Origin: Paeniglutamicibacter sulfureus
GTDB taxonomy: Bacteria > Actinomycetota > Actinomycetes > Actinomycetales > Micrococcaceae
NCBI RefSeq assembly: GCF_030512175.1
Contig: NZ_JAULBL010000001.1
Coordinates: forward strand, 1 to 64,000
DNA: 64,000 bases
Reading direction: 5' to 3'
Below the pieces are notes generated by a model. It did no database searches and was not told the origin of the DNA. It worked only from the letters and a program-made list of their open reading frames with translations. A program made the position numbers and the translations under genes. This document shows, piece by piece, positions 27,726 through 38,193 of the stretch (the first letter of the stretch is position 1; the number at the start of each line of letters is the position of its first letter).

Positions 27726-28028
27726 TCACTGAGCCGCGGCAACGCCCAAATTGTTGACAACAATCTTGAGCACTATTACCGCAAAGAACAAAATAATGAA
27801 CGCCAAATCAAGGCGAATTCCGCCGAGATCCAGCGGTTTTATGCGCGATCGCAACCAGCGCATCGGAGGGTCCGTGGTCTTGGCAATCACCGAGACCGCA
27901 ACCAGGGCCAGTCCACGCGGACGCCAGGAGCGCGCAAACGACTCCGTGACGTCAAGCACTATGCGCAACAGCAACATGACCTGCAGCACCGTCAGCACTA
28001 CGTAAAGTAGCGCGAAAATAAGCTCCAC
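27726..28028 (-). CDS. YggT family membrane protein
   Basis: 100 residues. There are two hydrophobic segments with an intervening loop: ALLYVVLTVLQVMLLLRIVL near the N-terminus and DLAFIILFFAVIVLKIVV near the C-terminus. The central TDPPMRWLRSRIKPLDLGGI matches the YggT signature, which usually has a Pro-rich TxPxxxxxR stretch. It sits between sepF and divIVA, its usual place in actinobacteria. The role is uncertain; a part in membrane or division homeostasis is inferred from position. A 217-base gap to divIVA holds no other gene. Confidence 0.9.
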   Translation of the reverse strand: MELIFALLYVVLTVLQVMLLLRIVLDVTESFARSWRPRGLALVAVSVIAKTTDPPMRWLRSRIKPLDLGGIRLDLAFIILFFAVIVLKIVVNNLGVAAAQ

Positions 28029-28049
28029 TATGCCTTCGAACCCTTGAAC

Positions 28050-28583
28050 TTAGCTCTGGTTGAAAAAGGTTGCCTGGTCTTCGGACTGTTTCTTGTCCTC
28101 ACCCAGGACCTCTACCGTCGACGGCGAGAGCAGGAACACCTTGTTGGTGACCCGCTCGATGCTGCCGTGGAGGGCAAAAACCAGCCCCGCCGAGAAATCG
28201 ACCAGGCGCTTGGCGTCAGCTTCGCCCATGTCCGTGACGTTCATGATGACTGGGATGCCATCACGGAAGTTCTCGCCAATGATTTTCGCGTCATTGTAAG
28301 AACGTGGATGAACGGTGGTGATTTGACGCAATGAAGAGTCCTCGTCCCGTGCTGAAGGCGCGCGCTTGATGGGTGTTACCGGAGCCCGGTATTCGTTTTC
28401 GGTGACAGGGCGGGGTGCCACTTGTGCTACCGGAGCTGGCTGTGCGGCAACCGGCTCTTCGCGGACCGGCTCGACAACGCGCACTTCTTCACGCGCTTCA
28501 ATGTCGTGCTTGTCGGCCTCGAAGTTCTCGTCACCTTCGGCGAGTCCCAGGTAGATCATTGTCTTGCGCAATGCGCCAGCCAT
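28050..28583 (-). CDS. sepF: Cell division protein SepF
   Basis: 177 residues. SepF ties FtsZ to the membrane, and in actinobacteria it is the main FtsZ anchor. The N-terminal [19 protein letters not shown] includes the membrane-binding helix. A Pro/Val/Glu-rich linker leads to the C-terminal DUF552 core ([38 protein letters not shown]). The start at 28583 has AAGGAGA upstream; the open frame continues to 28631. It follows pgeF by 189 bases and precedes yggT by 21. Confidence 0.95.
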   Translation of the reverse strand: MAGALRKTMIYLGLAEGDENFEADKHDIEAREEVRVVEPVREEPVAAQPAPVAQVAPRPVTENEYRAPVTPIKRAPSARDEDSSLRQITTVHPRSYNDAKIIGENFRDGIPVIMNVTDMGEADAKRLVDFSAGLVFALHGSIERVTNKVFLLSPSTVEVLGEDKKQSEDQATFFNQS

Positions 28584-28772
28584 GGTCTTCTCCTTTTGAT
28601 CGTGCGCGGTCGGCGGTCTACCGAACCGCAAATCTCTCCGCTAACTCGACGCTACAGCACCATTTGGCGGTGTCGGAGGACATCGGCGTGATTTGGGCGG
28701 TGTGTCGCCATGTGGCGTTCAGCGCGCGGGCCGCGGACCCGTTTCCGGACCACTGGACGGCGGGTTGAAGAC

Positions 28773-29504
28773 TCAGGAAGGTGAGCCGGACACCATCTGG
28801 TCCGCTGCCTGCCACACCAATCCCGCCAGTCGTCCGGTGCGGTAGTCGCGGCGGTAGGAAAAGTAGGTCTCGTCTTCCAGGGTGCATGCCCCGGATTCGG
28901 TGACTGCTACGCCCAGATCGCGCAGTTCGGAAGCCGCTGCACGCGGGAGATCCAGGCCGGTGGTGCCACGGCTGGTGGTGGAACCGATCCCGGGGCGCAG
29001 GGCCACGGAATCGGCGGCCATGTCGGCGGGGACTTCATAGCAGCTGCCACATATCGACGGCCCGATCCAGGCCTCAAAGGCTTCCGCCCCGGTCGAGCGC
29101 ATGCGCTTCACCGTTTCGGTCAGGATTCCGTCGAGCAATCCGCGTCGTCCGGCGTGCGCGACAGCCGTGACCGGCCCCTGTTCGGAGACGCCCACGAGGA
29201 CCACGGGGACGCAATCGGCCACCATGACGGCCAGCGGTTGCGTTGCGTCGGCCGAGAACAGACCGTCACAGGTGGGAATGCCGGATTTCTCCGGCGGCCC
29301 GGTGACTTCAAGCACCGTGGCCGAATGGATCTGGTCCATGTAGCTGAACCGGTTCTCCCCCAGTCCCAGGTCCCGCTCCAGATCGCGACGCCGCAGCAGC
29401 ACGGCGTCGCGATCATCAGGAACGTGGAAGGCAAGGTTCCCTTCGGCCGTGGATGTGAATGCAATGTGCACGCCGGGGGCGAGCAGTGACTGGTATCGCA
29501 ACAT
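28773..29504 (-). CDS. pgeF: Peptidoglycan editing factor PgeF (YfiH/DUF152, laccase-fold)
   Basis: 243 residues. The family hydrolyses wrongly incorporated residues (such as serine) in UDP-MurNAc peptides and was once called a polyphenol oxidase. Zinc-site stretches are visible: MVADCVPVVLVG, VAHAGRRGLLDGI and GPSICGSCYEV. It lies directly downstream of ftsZ. The 189-base gap to sepF contains nothing I can identify. Confidence 0.9.
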   Translation of the reverse strand: MLRYQSLLAPGVHIAFTSTAEGNLAFHVPDDRDAVLLRRRDLERDLGLGENRFSYMDQIHSATVLEVTGPPEKSGIPTCDGLFSADATQPLAVMVADCVPVVLVGVSEQGPVTAVAHAGRRGLLDGILTETVKRMRSTGAEAFEAWIGPSICGSCYEVPADMAADSVALRPGIGSTTSRGTTGLDLPRAAASELRDLGVAVTESGACTLEDETYFSYRRDYRTGRLAGLVWQAADQMVSGSPS

Positions 29505-29541
29505 GGTGGCTTGAAAGGTTCCCTTCTGCCGTCGGCCCGAT

Positions 29542-30726
29542 TTACTTCAGGAAGTCGGGGACGTCCAGGTCGTCGTTGGCGGCCGAGAGGTCCGGCTCGA
29601 CAATGGCGGGAAGTTCCTCGAAGCCCGGTTCAACGGTTGCCACGGCAGCGTGGACCTCTTCCCGGCGGGGTGCCGCCTGGGGCGAGGCCGGTGCAGCGGC
29701 GGGAGCGGCGGGTGCCGCTGCCGGTGCTGCGGGGGCGTTGCGTACGGCCGGCTGCAGGGTCTGCGGCGCACTGGTGGCATCGACCTGGTCGAAGCCAGCA
29801 GCGATGACCGTCACGCGGGCCTCGTCACCCAGGGCGTCGTCAATGACGGCGCCGAAGATGATGTTGGCTTCCGGGTGGGCCACTTCCTGCACGAGGCGTG
29901 CCGCCTCGTTGATCTCGAACAACCCGAGGTCCGAGCCGCCCTGGATGGACAGCAGGACGCCGTGGGCGCCGTCGATGGAGGCCTCGAGCAGCGGGGAGGC
30001 GATGGCGAGCTCCGCGGCCTTGACCGCGCGGTCCTCGCCTCGTGCCGAGCCGATGCCCATGAGCGCCGAACCGGCACCCTGCATCACGGACTTGACGTCC
30101 GCGAAGTCGAGGTTGATCAGGCCCGGGGTGGTGATCAGGTCGGTGATGCCCTGCACACCGGAGAGCAGCACCTGGTCGGCCTGGCGGAATGCGTCCAGGA
30201 CCGAGACGTTGCGGTCTGAGATCGAGAGCAGTCGGTCGTTGGGGATGACGATGAGGGTGTCGACCTCGTCGCGCAGCGCCTCGATGCCGTTTTCGGCACT
30301 GGTCGCACGGCGGCGTCCCTCGAAGGTGAACGGACGGGTGACCACGCCAATGGTCAGCGCGCCGAGCCCGCGTGCGATGCGTGCGATGACCGGAGCGCCA
30401 CCGGTGCCGGTGCCGCCGCCTTCGCCCGCGGTCACGAAGACCATGTCGGCCCCGCGCAGCACTTCCTCGATTTCCTCCGCGTGGTCCTCCGCCGCTTGGC
30501 GGCCCACGTCGGGGTTGGCGCCGGCGCCCAGGCCACGGGTGAGTTCGCGGCCCACATCGAGCTTGACGTCGGCATCGCTCATGAGCAATGCCTGCGCATC
30601 CGTGTTGATTGCAATAAATTCAACGCCTCGCAGGCCAACTTCGATCATGCGGTTGACGGCGTTGACGCCGCCACCGCCGATGCCGACGACCTTGATGACG
30701 GCGAGGTAGTTCTGTGGAGCTGCCAC
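29542..30726 (-). CDS. ftsZ: Cell division protein FtsZ
   Basis: 394 residues from a GTG start ([15 protein letters not shown]). FtsZ is the tubulin-like GTPase of the division ring. It has [15 protein letters not shown] at the nucleotide site, the tubulin signature [15 protein letters not shown] near 104, and the T7 loop further on. A variable Ala/Pro-rich linker precedes the conserved C-terminal peptide [10 protein letters not shown], which binds SepF. The open frame runs to 30780 but the GTG at 30726 gives the family N-terminus. The gap to ftsQ is 199 bases and likely holds an ftsZ promoter. Confidence 0.98.
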   Translation of the reverse strand: MAAPQNYLAVIKVVGIGGGGVNAVNRMIEVGLRGVEFIAINTDAQALLMSDADVKLDVGRELTRGLGAGANPDVGRQAAEDHAEEIEEVLRGADMVFVTAGEGGGTGTGGAPVIARIARGLGALTIGVVTRPFTFEGRRRATSAENGIEALRDEVDTLIVIPNDRLLSISDRNVSVLDAFRQADQVLLSGVQGITDLITTPGLINLDFADVKSVMQGAGSALMGIGSARGEDRAVKAAELAIASPLLEASIDGAHGVLLSIQGGSDLGLFEINEAARLVQEVAHPEANIIFGAVIDDALGDEARVTVIAAGFDQVDATSAPQTLQPAVRNAPAAPAAAPAAPAAAPASPQAAPRREEVHAAVATVEPGFEELPAIVEPDLSAANDDLDVPDFLK

Positions 30727-30925
30727 GTCCTGATTCCCTTGTTCGATGTGCTGCTGACCGAGGAAGCTCAACCGGACCAACGTTAACCCTCAACTCGAAG
30801 GTTATAGTTATGTCAAGCAACCGCTATGAAAACGCTATGTTTCGTAGTTCGTACATGCAACGACCAAGGCCGCGTGTCGCCCCTAAGTCGTTGTTTTTTC
30901 TTGTATTCGGGCCCTTGGCGGTCCG

Positions 30926-31681
30926 TTACCGGGCCACCGGGTGCTGCGGGCTGGAAATGTCGTACACCTTGATGGGTGCCTTCTTGTCTTTCGGGGCCGC
31001 CAAAAGGGCTTCCAAGACCTTGGTCTTGAGGGCCGAATCCTGGTCGTTGCCCCAAATCACCAGTTGTCCGTCGTTGAGCTTGAGCTCAACAAAGTCCTTG
31101 CTGGTGGCCGTCGCGTGGTCCACGTTTGCCAACAGCTTATCCGGTAGTTCCGAGAGAACCCTGGTGAGCATCGAAAACACCTTGGGGTCCTTGGTCACCT
31201 TCGAGGACCTGATCGTGGGGAGCTTGGGCTTGTCCTTGGCCTTCAGGGATGCCAGCAGCTGCCCCTCGGGCCCCACCAACGAGCGTTTCTTGCCCTCCAA
31301 CAACACCGCCACCGGGACGAATTCGACGACCTGGACCTGCAACGTGTTCGGTGCCTCAGCCTGGACGATCGCGTCCTTCACCGCTGGCTGCCCGTCCAAC
31401 AGTTCCATGACGCGGCCGGTACCGACCCGCGAAAGCGGGATACCGTGAAGCGGCTCGAGGGCCTTTTGCACGGTCTTGTCGCTGACCAGCGAATTGCCCG
31501 AGACGGTGATCGACTTGATCGCCAGGATCGGCGAATACGTCAGCACCAAAACAAGAAGCACCACCATGCCCGCGACCACCGAGGCGCCGATGATCCAACG
31601 CTTTTTGGCGCGAGCCCCGGGGTCCTGCGGCAGGTCCAGGACGTTGTTCGGGCCCTGCCCGGACCCGGCCTTGCCCGCCAT
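30926..31681 (-). CDS. ftsQ: Cell division protein FtsQ/DivIB
   Basis: 251 residues. A short cytoplasmic tail precedes one transmembrane helix at about 27-49. A POTRA domain follows (LAIKSITVSGNSLVSDKTVQ) and then the beta domain. FtsQ joins FtsL and a FtsB-like protein to activate FtsW and the class B PBP at the septum. Its ATG overlaps the murC stop by one base (TGATG), so translation is coupled. Confidence 0.93.
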   Translation of the reverse strand: MAGKAGSGQGPNNVLDLPQDPGARAKKRWIIGASVVAGMVVLLVLVLTYSPILAIKSITVSGNSLVSDKTVQKALEPLHGIPLSRVGTGRVMELLDGQPAVKDAIVQAEAPNTLQVQVVEFVPVAVLLEGKKRSLVGPEGQLLASLKAKDKPKLPTIRSSKVTKDPKVFSMLTRVLSELPDKLLANVDHATATSKDFVELKLNDGQLVIWGNDQDSALKTKVLEALLAAPKDKKAPIKVYDISSPQHPVAR

Positions 31682-33081
31682 CAGCTGCCCAGACGTTTTT
31701 CCAGCGCGGCCACGATGGCACCCGCCTGCTCGGTGACGTCACCGGCACCGATGGTCATGACCACGTCCCCGGGGGCCGCGACGGAGGCGAGCACCTCGGC
31801 GGCCTCAGCCATGGACACCAGTCGCCCGGCGGTATTCAGCTCGCGCGTCAGCAATTCGCTGGTCACCCCGGGAATCGGGGTTTCCCGTGCCGGGTAGATC
31901 TCCAGTACGTACGCGGAATCGGCCAGGGAGAGCGCCTCGGCGAACTCGCGGTGGAACTCCTTGGTGCGGGAAAAGAGGTGCGGCTGGAACAAGACGTGCA
32001 CGGCTCCGTCGCCGGCGACCGCCCGCGCCGCGCGCAGTGCCGCCGTCACCTCGGTGGGGTGGTGGGCGTAATCGTCAAAGACCCGCACTCCCCCGGCCTC
32101 GCCGCGGAAGTCGAAGCGGCGAGCGGCACCGGTGAAGGCGCCAAGCCCGGCCACGGCGGCTTCGGGTTCCAGCCCGCAGTCAAGGCCCACGGCGAATGCT
32201 GCGGCGGCATTGAGCAGATTGTGGTTTCCGGGAACTGCCAGTTCCAGCGCGGCGGTTTCCCCGCTGCCCCACTCCAGGGTGCAGGCAAAGCGCAATCCGA
32301 CGGGCTTCGCGTCGCTCAACCGGCGGTCCGCGACCTCGGCGAAGCCGTAGGTCTGCACGCGCAGCTCCGGACGCTCGCGGCGCATTCGTACGGCCAGGGC
32401 CAGGGAGCCGGGATCGTCGGCACAGCAGATCAGCAGTCCCGAGTCGGGAAGCAGGCAGGCGAAGTCGTAGAAGGCGCGGTGCACGGCTTCGACGCTTCCG
32501 TAGTGGTCAAGGTGGTCGGCCTCGATGTTGGTGACCACAGCGACATCGGGGGCGTAGTTCAGGAACGAAGCGTCCGATTCGTCGGCCTCGGCCACGAACA
32601 CCCGGCCCTGCCCGTATTCGGCGTTCACGCCCAGCGAGGCGATGTTGGCGCCAATGGCGAAGGTCGGGGAGATGCCGGCCTCTCGCAGCATGAAGGCGAC
32701 CAGCGAGGTCGTGGTCGTCTTGCCGTGGGTCCCTGCCACGGTGATGACCCGGTGTCCCTCCATGGTCGCGGCAAGGCCCTCGGAGCGGTGCAGGATGCGC
32801 AGTCCGCGGGCGACAGCCTCGTCGTACTCCGGGTTGCCGTCCTTGATGATTGAGGAAACGACCACGGTGTCGGCATCCCCGAGATTGGACGCGGCGTAGC
32901 CCACGTTGATCCGGGCACCTGCCTCGCGCAGGTCATCGAGCACCGGCAGGTCCTTGGCATCGGTTCCCGAGACCGTCAGGCCGCGGGCCAGCATGAGCCT
33001 GGCAACGGCCGAGACCCCCACCCCGCCGATGCCCAGCAGGTGGACGTTGCCCAGTGTCGCAAGTGTGTTTTGTTCCTGCAT
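31681..33081 (-). CDS. murC: UDP-N-acetylmuramate-L-alanine ligase MurC
   Basis: 466 residues. MurC adds the first residue, L-alanine, to UDP-MurNAc. The N-terminal Rossmann motif HLLGIGGVGVSAVARLML is followed by the ATP site VAGTHGKTTTTSLVAF, and DDYAHHPTEV lies in the C-terminal domain. It starts 5 bases after the murG stop. It is one of four Mur ligases (C, D, E, F) in this cluster. Confidence 0.98.
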   Translation of the reverse strand: MQEQNTLATLGNVHLLGIGGVGVSAVARLMLARGLTVSGTDAKDLPVLDDLREAGARINVGYAASNLGDADTVVVSSIIKDGNPEYDEAVARGLRILHRSEGLAATMEGHRVITVAGTHGKTTTTSLVAFMLREAGISPTFAIGANIASLGVNAEYGQGRVFVAEADESDASFLNYAPDVAVVTNIEADHLDHYGSVEAVHRAFYDFACLLPDSGLLICCADDPGSLALAVRMRRERPELRVQTYGFAEVADRRLSDAKPVGLRFACTLEWGSGETAALELAVPGNHNLLNAAAAFAVGLDCGLEPEAAVAGLGAFTGAARRFDFRGEAGGVRVFDDYAHHPTEVTAALRAARAVAGDGAVHVLFQPHLFSRTKEFHREFAEALSLADSAYVLEIYPARETPIPGVTSELLTRELNTAGRLVSMAEAAEVLASVAAPGDVVMTIGAGDVTEQAGAIVAALEKRLGS

Positions 33082-33086
33082 GTCCC

Positions 33087-34217
33087 TTAGCTTCCCGTGT
33101 TGGCGGTCTGTTGCGGCCCTGCGTGGCCGAGCGATTCGCGGATCATCGATGCCATGACCTGGGCCGCGTCGGCGCGCCCCTGTGCCTTGGCGGCTGCGCC
33201 CATGGCGGCAAGCGCCTGCGGGTCCCGCAGCAGCGGCAGCAGCGTCGTGGCCAGGTAGTCGGTGGTGAAGTCGGCGTTGTCAACGACCAGCGCGCCGCCG
33301 GCGGCGACGAGGTCGGAGGCGTTCAGGCGCTGCTCGCCGTTGCCGATGGGCAGCGGGACGAGCACCGAGGGGGTGCCGGCCACCGCCAGCTCGCACACCG
33401 TTCCGGCCCCCGAGCGGGCGACCATGAGGTCTGCGGCGGCGTACGCCTGGTCCATGGAATCCACGTACTCGACCTGCCGGTAGCCCGGTGCCGACAACGG
33501 GTTGCCGGCGGCGTCAAGCACCACCTTGCCGCGGCCGGTGATGTGCAGCACCTGCACTCCGGCATCGGCCAATTGGGGCAGGCCGGCGGCTATGGTCGCA
33601 TTGATCGAGGCGGCCCCGGAGGAACCGCCGGTGACCACCAGCGCCGGGGCGTCCCCGGTAAGACCCAGGGCGCGGCGTGCAGGTTCCCGCTGGGCCGCCC
33701 TGTCCATGGTGGCAACGAATCCGCGCATCGGCATGCCGACCACCTTCGCACCGGGAAGCCCGGTGCCGTTGAAGGCCGTCCCGACGCCGGCGGCGAAGCG
33801 GGCGCCGACCTTGTTGGCCAGCCCGGCGCGGGCGTTGGCCTCGTGGATGAAGACCGGCAGCTTGCGCTTCCTCGCCGCCAGGTACACCGGGGTGCAGACG
33901 TAGCCGCCGACCCCAAGCACCGCCTGGGCGCCGGTGTCGTCAAGGATCGCGCCGGCGGCCTTGATTGCGGCGCGGAAGCGCAAGGGCAGCTTGAGCAGGT
34001 CAAGGGACGGACGGCGAGGCATCGGGACCTTGGCGATGGTGCGCAGCTCGTACCCGGCCTCGGGCACCAGCCTGGTCTCCAGGCCGCTGGCCGTGCCCAC
34101 CGCGGTGATCTGCGTATTTGGGTCCGCGGCGCGCAGGGCGTCGGCAATGGCAATCATGGGGGTGATGTGTCCGGCCGTTCCGCCGCCGGCGATCACCACG
34201 CGTAATGGCTCAGTCAT
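33087..34217 (-). CDS. murG: UDP-GlcNAc:undecaprenyl-PP-MurNAc-pentapeptide transferase MurG
   Basis: 376 residues from ATG 34217 ([17 protein letters not shown]); a GTG at 34241 would add 8 residues. Neither has a clear Shine-Dalgarno sequence. MurG converts lipid I to lipid II on the inner membrane face. It shows the GGGTAGH glycine loop near 10-16, [13 protein letters not shown] for membrane/acceptor contact and [12 protein letters not shown] in the middle. It follows ftsW with a 44-base gap. Confidence 0.97.
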   Translation of the reverse strand: MTEPLRVVIAGGGTAGHITPMIAIADALRAADPNTQITAVGTASGLETRLVPEAGYELRTIAKVPMPRRPSLDLLKLPLRFRAAIKAAGAILDDTGAQAVLGVGGYVCTPVYLAARKRKLPVFIHEANARAGLANKVGARFAAGVGTAFNGTGLPGAKVVGMPMRGFVATMDRAAQREPARRALGLTGDAPALVVTGGSSGAASINATIAAGLPQLADAGVQVLHITGRGKVVLDAAGNPLSAPGYRQVEYVDSMDQAYAAADLMVARSGAGTVCELAVAGTPSVLVPLPIGNGEQRLNASDLVAAGGALVVDNADFTTDYLATTLLPLLRDPQALAAMGAAAKAQGRADAAQVMASMIRESLGHAGPQQTANTGS

Positions 34218-34261
34218 GGGGTTTGGTGTACTACTTTCCACAAGTCGGTGTTTCGGGCGGA

Positions 34262-35554
34262 CTACTTGGCCGAGCGGGCCTTCGCGAACATGGCGGCCAG
34301 GCCGCGCGGGGTTCCGGCCGGTTGCAGTCTAACGCGTTGTTCCCGGGCAAAGGACAGTACCACCCCGATGCCCAGGAACGCGGCAAGCAGGGCCGAGCCG
34401 CCGGAGGAGATGAAGGGCAGCGGGACTCCGATGACCGGCAGCAGGCCGGTGACCATGCCGATGTTGACGAAGGCCTGGCCGATGAGCCATGCCATGATGC
34501 CGCTGATGGCAACGCGCCCGAAGATGGTCCCGGTGCGCACCGCGATGCGGTACATGGCCACGGCCAGCATCCCGTAGAGCACGATCACGAACATGGTGCC
34601 CAACAGGCCCATTTCCTCCCCGAGGACGGCGAAGATGAAGTCGTTCTGCGCCTCCGGGATGTGCGACCACTTCTGCCTTGACTGGCCCAGGCCGACGCCG
34701 AACCAGCCGCCGGAGGCCAGGGCGAAGAGCCCCTGTTCGGCCTGGTAGCAGTAGTCCTGGGGGCCGTCGCCGCAGGCAATGTGGAGCCAGGCCAGGATCC
34801 GGCCCATGCGGTTGGGGGCCAGGATCACCATTCCCGCGATTCCGACAAGTCCTATCAGGCCGGCGATGCCAAAGAGCTTGGCCTTGGCGCCTCCCACAAA
34901 CATCACCACGGCCAGTACCAGCAGCAGGATCAGCGCGGTGCCCAGGTCCCTGCCCAGCAGGACCAGGCCGACGATGAGCAGCCCGAAGGGCATCAGCAGC
35001 GGGACGACAGCATGCTTCCACTGGTCCATGAGCTTGGCCTTGCGCTCCACCACCCAGGCGCCCCACAGGGCGAGGGCGGCCTTGGCGAATTCGGAGGGTT
35101 GGATCGAGAACGGCCCGATGAGGATCCAGTTCTTGTTGCCATAGATTTCCTGGCCGATGAGCAGCACCAGCACCAGCAGCAGCCCGGCCGCCCCGAGGGC
35201 CGGCCAGGCCAGCCGCTTCAGCGTCGGCAGGGAAATCAGCTGCATGCACGCCAGGGCGACGACGCCGACCAGCGCCCACAGCGATTGCTTGAAGAAGGCC
35301 TCGAAGGCCGACTGGTTCCGGGCGATGGCTTCCACCGAGGAGGACGAAAGCACCATGATCAGGCCCATGAAGGTCAGGGCCAGCGTGGTGCCCAGCACGA
35401 CGTAGTAGTTGATCTGGGCACCACGCAACGAGGGATCCTCGATGCGGGTGAACCACTTTGCCAGTCCACGCGGTTCCCGGCCTCGGCCGCGCTGCGGGCC
35501 CGGCGTGCCGGCCTTGGCGCTATTGCCCCGTGGCGTGCGGGATGTGCCGCTCAC
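34262..35554 (-). CDS. ftsW: Lipid II polymerase FtsW (SEDS family)
   Basis: 430 residues with about ten hydrophobic segments. FtsW polymerises septal glycan strands together with the class B PBP encoded in the same cluster. Visible family marks are [36 protein letters not shown] and the C-terminal [21 protein letters not shown] 50-residue basic N-terminal tail ([19 protein letters not shown]) precedes the first helix. It follows murD by 9 bases. Confidence 0.97.
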   Translation of the reverse strand: MSGTSRTPRGNSAKAGTPGPQRGRGREPRGLAKWFTRIEDPSLRGAQINYYVVLGTTLALTFMGLIMVLSSSSVEAIARNQSAFEAFFKQSLWALVGVVALACMQLISLPTLKRLAWPALGAAGLLLVLVLLIGQEIYGNKNWILIGPFSIQPSEFAKAALALWGAWVVERKAKLMDQWKHAVVPLLMPFGLLIVGLVLLGRDLGTALILLLVLAVVMFVGGAKAKLFGIAGLIGLVGIAGMVILAPNRMGRILAWLHIACGDGPQDYCYQAEQGLFALASGGWFGVGLGQSRQKWSHIPEAQNDFIFAVLGEEMGLLGTMFVIVLYGMLAVAMYRIAVRTGTIFGRVAISGIMAWLIGQAFVNIGMVTGLLPVIGVPLPFISSGGSALLAAFLGIGVVLSFAREQRVRLQPAGTPRGLAAMFAKARSAK

Positions 35555-35563
35555 GACTGCTCC

Positions 35564-37093
35564 TTACCTGGGGTCGTCCCCCATGAGCGCACGGACCGCG
35601 TCGATGAAGGCATTGCCGCGTTGTGCGTATGAGGAAAATTGGTCCATTGATGCCGCCGCCGGGGCCATGAGCACGGTGTCCCCGGCCTTGGCGATGCCGG
35701 CGGCCGCCTTGACGGCCTGGGACATCACGGCCCAGCCGGCGGCGGATCCGGCCGAGCCGGCACCGCCTTGCACACCAGTTTCCCGCACCTGCGCCATGAT
35801 CACCGGCACCTGTGGTGCGTGTCGTTCAAGGGCCTGAAGCAGCGTGGCGGTGTCGGTGCCGATCACCACGACGGCTTTCAGCCGCTTGGCATGGGCCGAT
35901 ACCAATTCGTCGTACTCCACGCCCTTGGAAAGCCCTCCGGCGATCCACACCACCGAGGAGAAGGCGCCCAGCGAGGCACCTGCAGCATGCGGGTTGGTGG
36001 CCTTTGAGTCGTTGATCCACAGTACGTCGTCGCGGCGCGCCACGGCCTGGATGCGGTGGTCGCCGGGATCGAACCCGGCCAGGCCCGCTGCCACGGCGGC
36101 GGGTTCGACTCCGCAGGCCCGTGCCAGTGCGGCGGCCGCTGCGGCATTGGCGGCCGTGTGCCGGGGCACCACCTCGCCGATCTGGTCCAGGGCGATCAGT
36201 TCGGCGGCGGAGTTCCTGCGGTCCTCGATGAAGGCGCGGTCCACCAGCAGGTCCTCGACGACCCCGACCATGCTCAGCGACGGGACACCGGTGGTGAAGC
36301 CGATGGCGCGGCAGCCCTCGATGACGTCCGCGTTTTCGACCATGGCCTCCACGACCGGCTCGTCGGCGTTGTAGATCGCGGCGATCCTGGTGCGTTCGTA
36401 GATCTTGGCCTTGTCGGCCTTGTAGTTCCCGAAGCCGCCGTGCCAGTCCACGTGGTCCTCGGCGATGTTCAGCACCACCGAGGCCAGTGGGGAGATGCTG
36501 TGGGTGAAGTGCAGCTGGAAGGAGGAGAGCTCCACGGCGATCACGTCGAAACCCTCCGGGTCGCGGATCGCGTCCAGGATGGGGGTGCCGACGTTGCCGG
36601 CGGCGATGGCGCGCAGGCCCGCGGCCTTGAGGATCGACTCGGTCATTCCCACCGTGGTGGTCTTGCCGTTGGTGCCGGTGATGACGACCCACTCGGCGAG
36701 CTTGCGCCCTTCCTTCTCGCGCACCCGCCAGGCAAGCTCCACGTCGCCCCAGATCTCGATGCCGGCCTCGGCTGCTGCGGCAAGCATGGGTTGGCGCGGG
36801 TTCCAGCCCGGGGAGGCTATGAGCAATTGCGGGGCCTGGCCGTCGATCATCGGCAGCTCGTCGGTGTGCCCGGCGCCCAGGAACACGTCGGCGGCGCCGA
36901 CGATCTTCAGGGTGTCGGCCCGCGAACGGTTGACCTCGGTGTCGGCGCCGTCGATGACGACGACCTTGGCACCGAGTTCGATCAGGGTGTCGGCTGCGGA
37001 GAAGCCGGACAGGCCCAGGCCCGCCACCACGACGCGCAGGTCGGCCCAGTCCGATTCCCAGCGGGTGAGGTGGTCCAGGTTGGCGTGTGTCAC
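35564..37093 (-). CDS. murD: UDP-N-acetylmuramoylalanine-D-glutamate ligase MurD
   Basis: 509 residues from GTG 37093 (MTHANLDHLTRWESDWADLR). The GTG overlaps the mraY stop by 4 bases (GTGA). The open frame continues through mraY in another phase but that is not coding. The N-terminal VVVAGLGLSGFSAADTLIELG binds UDP-MurNAc-Ala. The ATP site is VITGTNGKTTTVGMTESIL. It adds D-glutamate. Confidence 0.97.
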   Translation of the reverse strand: MTHANLDHLTRWESDWADLRVVVAGLGLSGFSAADTLIELGAKVVVIDGADTEVNRSRADTLKIVGAADVFLGAGHTDELPMIDGQAPQLLIASPGWNPRQPMLAAAAEAGIEIWGDVELAWRVREKEGRKLAEWVVITGTNGKTTTVGMTESILKAAGLRAIAAGNVGTPILDAIRDPEGFDVIAVELSSFQLHFTHSISPLASVVLNIAEDHVDWHGGFGNYKADKAKIYERTRIAAIYNADEPVVEAMVENADVIEGCRAIGFTTGVPSLSMVGVVEDLLVDRAFIEDRRNSAAELIALDQIGEVVPRHTAANAAAAAALARACGVEPAAVAAGLAGFDPGDHRIQAVARRDDVLWINDSKATNPHAAGASLGAFSSVVWIAGGLSKGVEYDELVSAHAKRLKAVVVIGTDTATLLQALERHAPQVPVIMAQVRETGVQGGAGSAGSAAGWAVMSQAVKAAAGIAKAGDTVLMAPAAASMDQFSSYAQRGNAFIDAVRALMGDDPR

Positions 37094-38193
37094 AGGGCCA
37101 CGACCCATTCGGAGTAGAAGATGCCCAGGCCGGCGGCCACGAAGAGCCCGCCGAGGATCCAGAACCTGACCACGACGTTCTCCTCGGCCCAGCCGGCGAG
37201 TTCGAAGTGGTGCTGCAGCGGGGCCATCCTGAAGACGCGCTTGCCGCCGGAGAGCTTGAAGAACCCGACCTGGATGATCACCGAGAGCGAGATAATGACG
37301 AAGAGCCCTGCCAGCACCAGCAGCAGGATCTGCGTGCGGGAAAGGATCGCGAAGGCGGCAATGGCGCCGCCGATGGCCAGCGACCCGGTGTCTCCCATGA
37401 AGATCTTCGCGGGCTTGGCGTTCCACCACAGGAAGCCGATCAGGGCCCCGCAGAGGATTGCGCCCAGCAGCGCGAGGTCCATGGGGTCGCGGACGGTGTA
37501 GCAGACGTTGGATGCAGCATCGAGCCCGCAGGCCTGGTTCTGCTGCCAGATCCCGATGATGGTGTACGCGCCGAAGACCATGATGGCGGCGCCGGTGGCC
37601 AGCCCGTCCAGGCCGTCGGTGAGGTTCACGCCGTTGGTGGTTGCGGTGACGATCAGGTTTGACCACAGCACGAAGAGGATCAGCCCGAGCAGCGGTCCGG
37701 CGAAGGCCAGGTCGACGTTGGTGTCGCGCAGGAAGGAGATCGCCGTCGAGGCGGGGGTCAGCCCGTGTTCGTTGGGGAAGTTCAGCGACAGCACGGCGAA
37801 GCCGATGCCCACCGCCGCCTGCAGCACGATCTTCTGCCAGGCCCGCAGGCCCAGGGAGCGTTTCTTGGCGATCTTGATGAAGTCGTCCAGGAATCCGACC
37901 AGGCCCATGCCGGCGAAGAGCAGCAGGACCAGTAGTCCGCTGGCCGAGATCCCCGAGGAGGGCCTGCCCATCAGTGCCAGCAACCCGTGGGTCGCAAAGT
38001 AGCTGAGGATCACCGCCGCGATGATGATGACCCCGCCCATGGTGGGGGTGCCGGACTTGGTGGCGTGGCTGGTGGGTCCGTCGTCGCGGACCACCTGGCC
38101 ATACTGTCTGACGGTGAGCATGCGGATGAACAATGGCATGGTGACCATTGTGAAGATCAAGGCAATGCCGGATCCCATGATTAGAGCAATCAC
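37090..38193 (-). CDS. mraY: Phospho-MurNAc-pentapeptide transferase MraY
   Basis: 367 residues with about ten transmembrane segments. MraY attaches the MurNAc-pentapeptide to undecaprenyl phosphate, making lipid I. Signature loops are FLDDFIKIAKKRSLGL, NLTDGLDGLATG, KIFMGDTGSLAIGG and APLQHHFELAG. It starts with GTG at 38193, overlapping the murF stop by 4 bases. Confidence 0.98.
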   Translation of the reverse strand: MIALIMGSGIALIFTMVTMPLFIRMLTVRQYGQVVRDDGPTSHATKSGTPTMGGVIIIAAVILSYFATHGLLALMGRPSSGISASGLLVLLLFAGMGLVGFLDDFIKIAKKRSLGLRAWQKIVLQAAVGIGFAVLSLNFPNEHGLTPASTAISFLRDTNVDLAFAGPLLGLILFVLWSNLIVTATTNGVNLTDGLDGLATGAAIMVFGAYTIIGIWQQNQACGLDAASNVCYTVRDPMDLALLGAILCGALIGFLWWNAKPAKIFMGDTGSLAIGGAIAAFAILSRTQILLLVLAGLFVIISLSVIIQVGFFKLSGGKRVFRMAPLQHHFELAGWAEENVVVRFWILGGLFVAAGLGIFYSEWVVAL

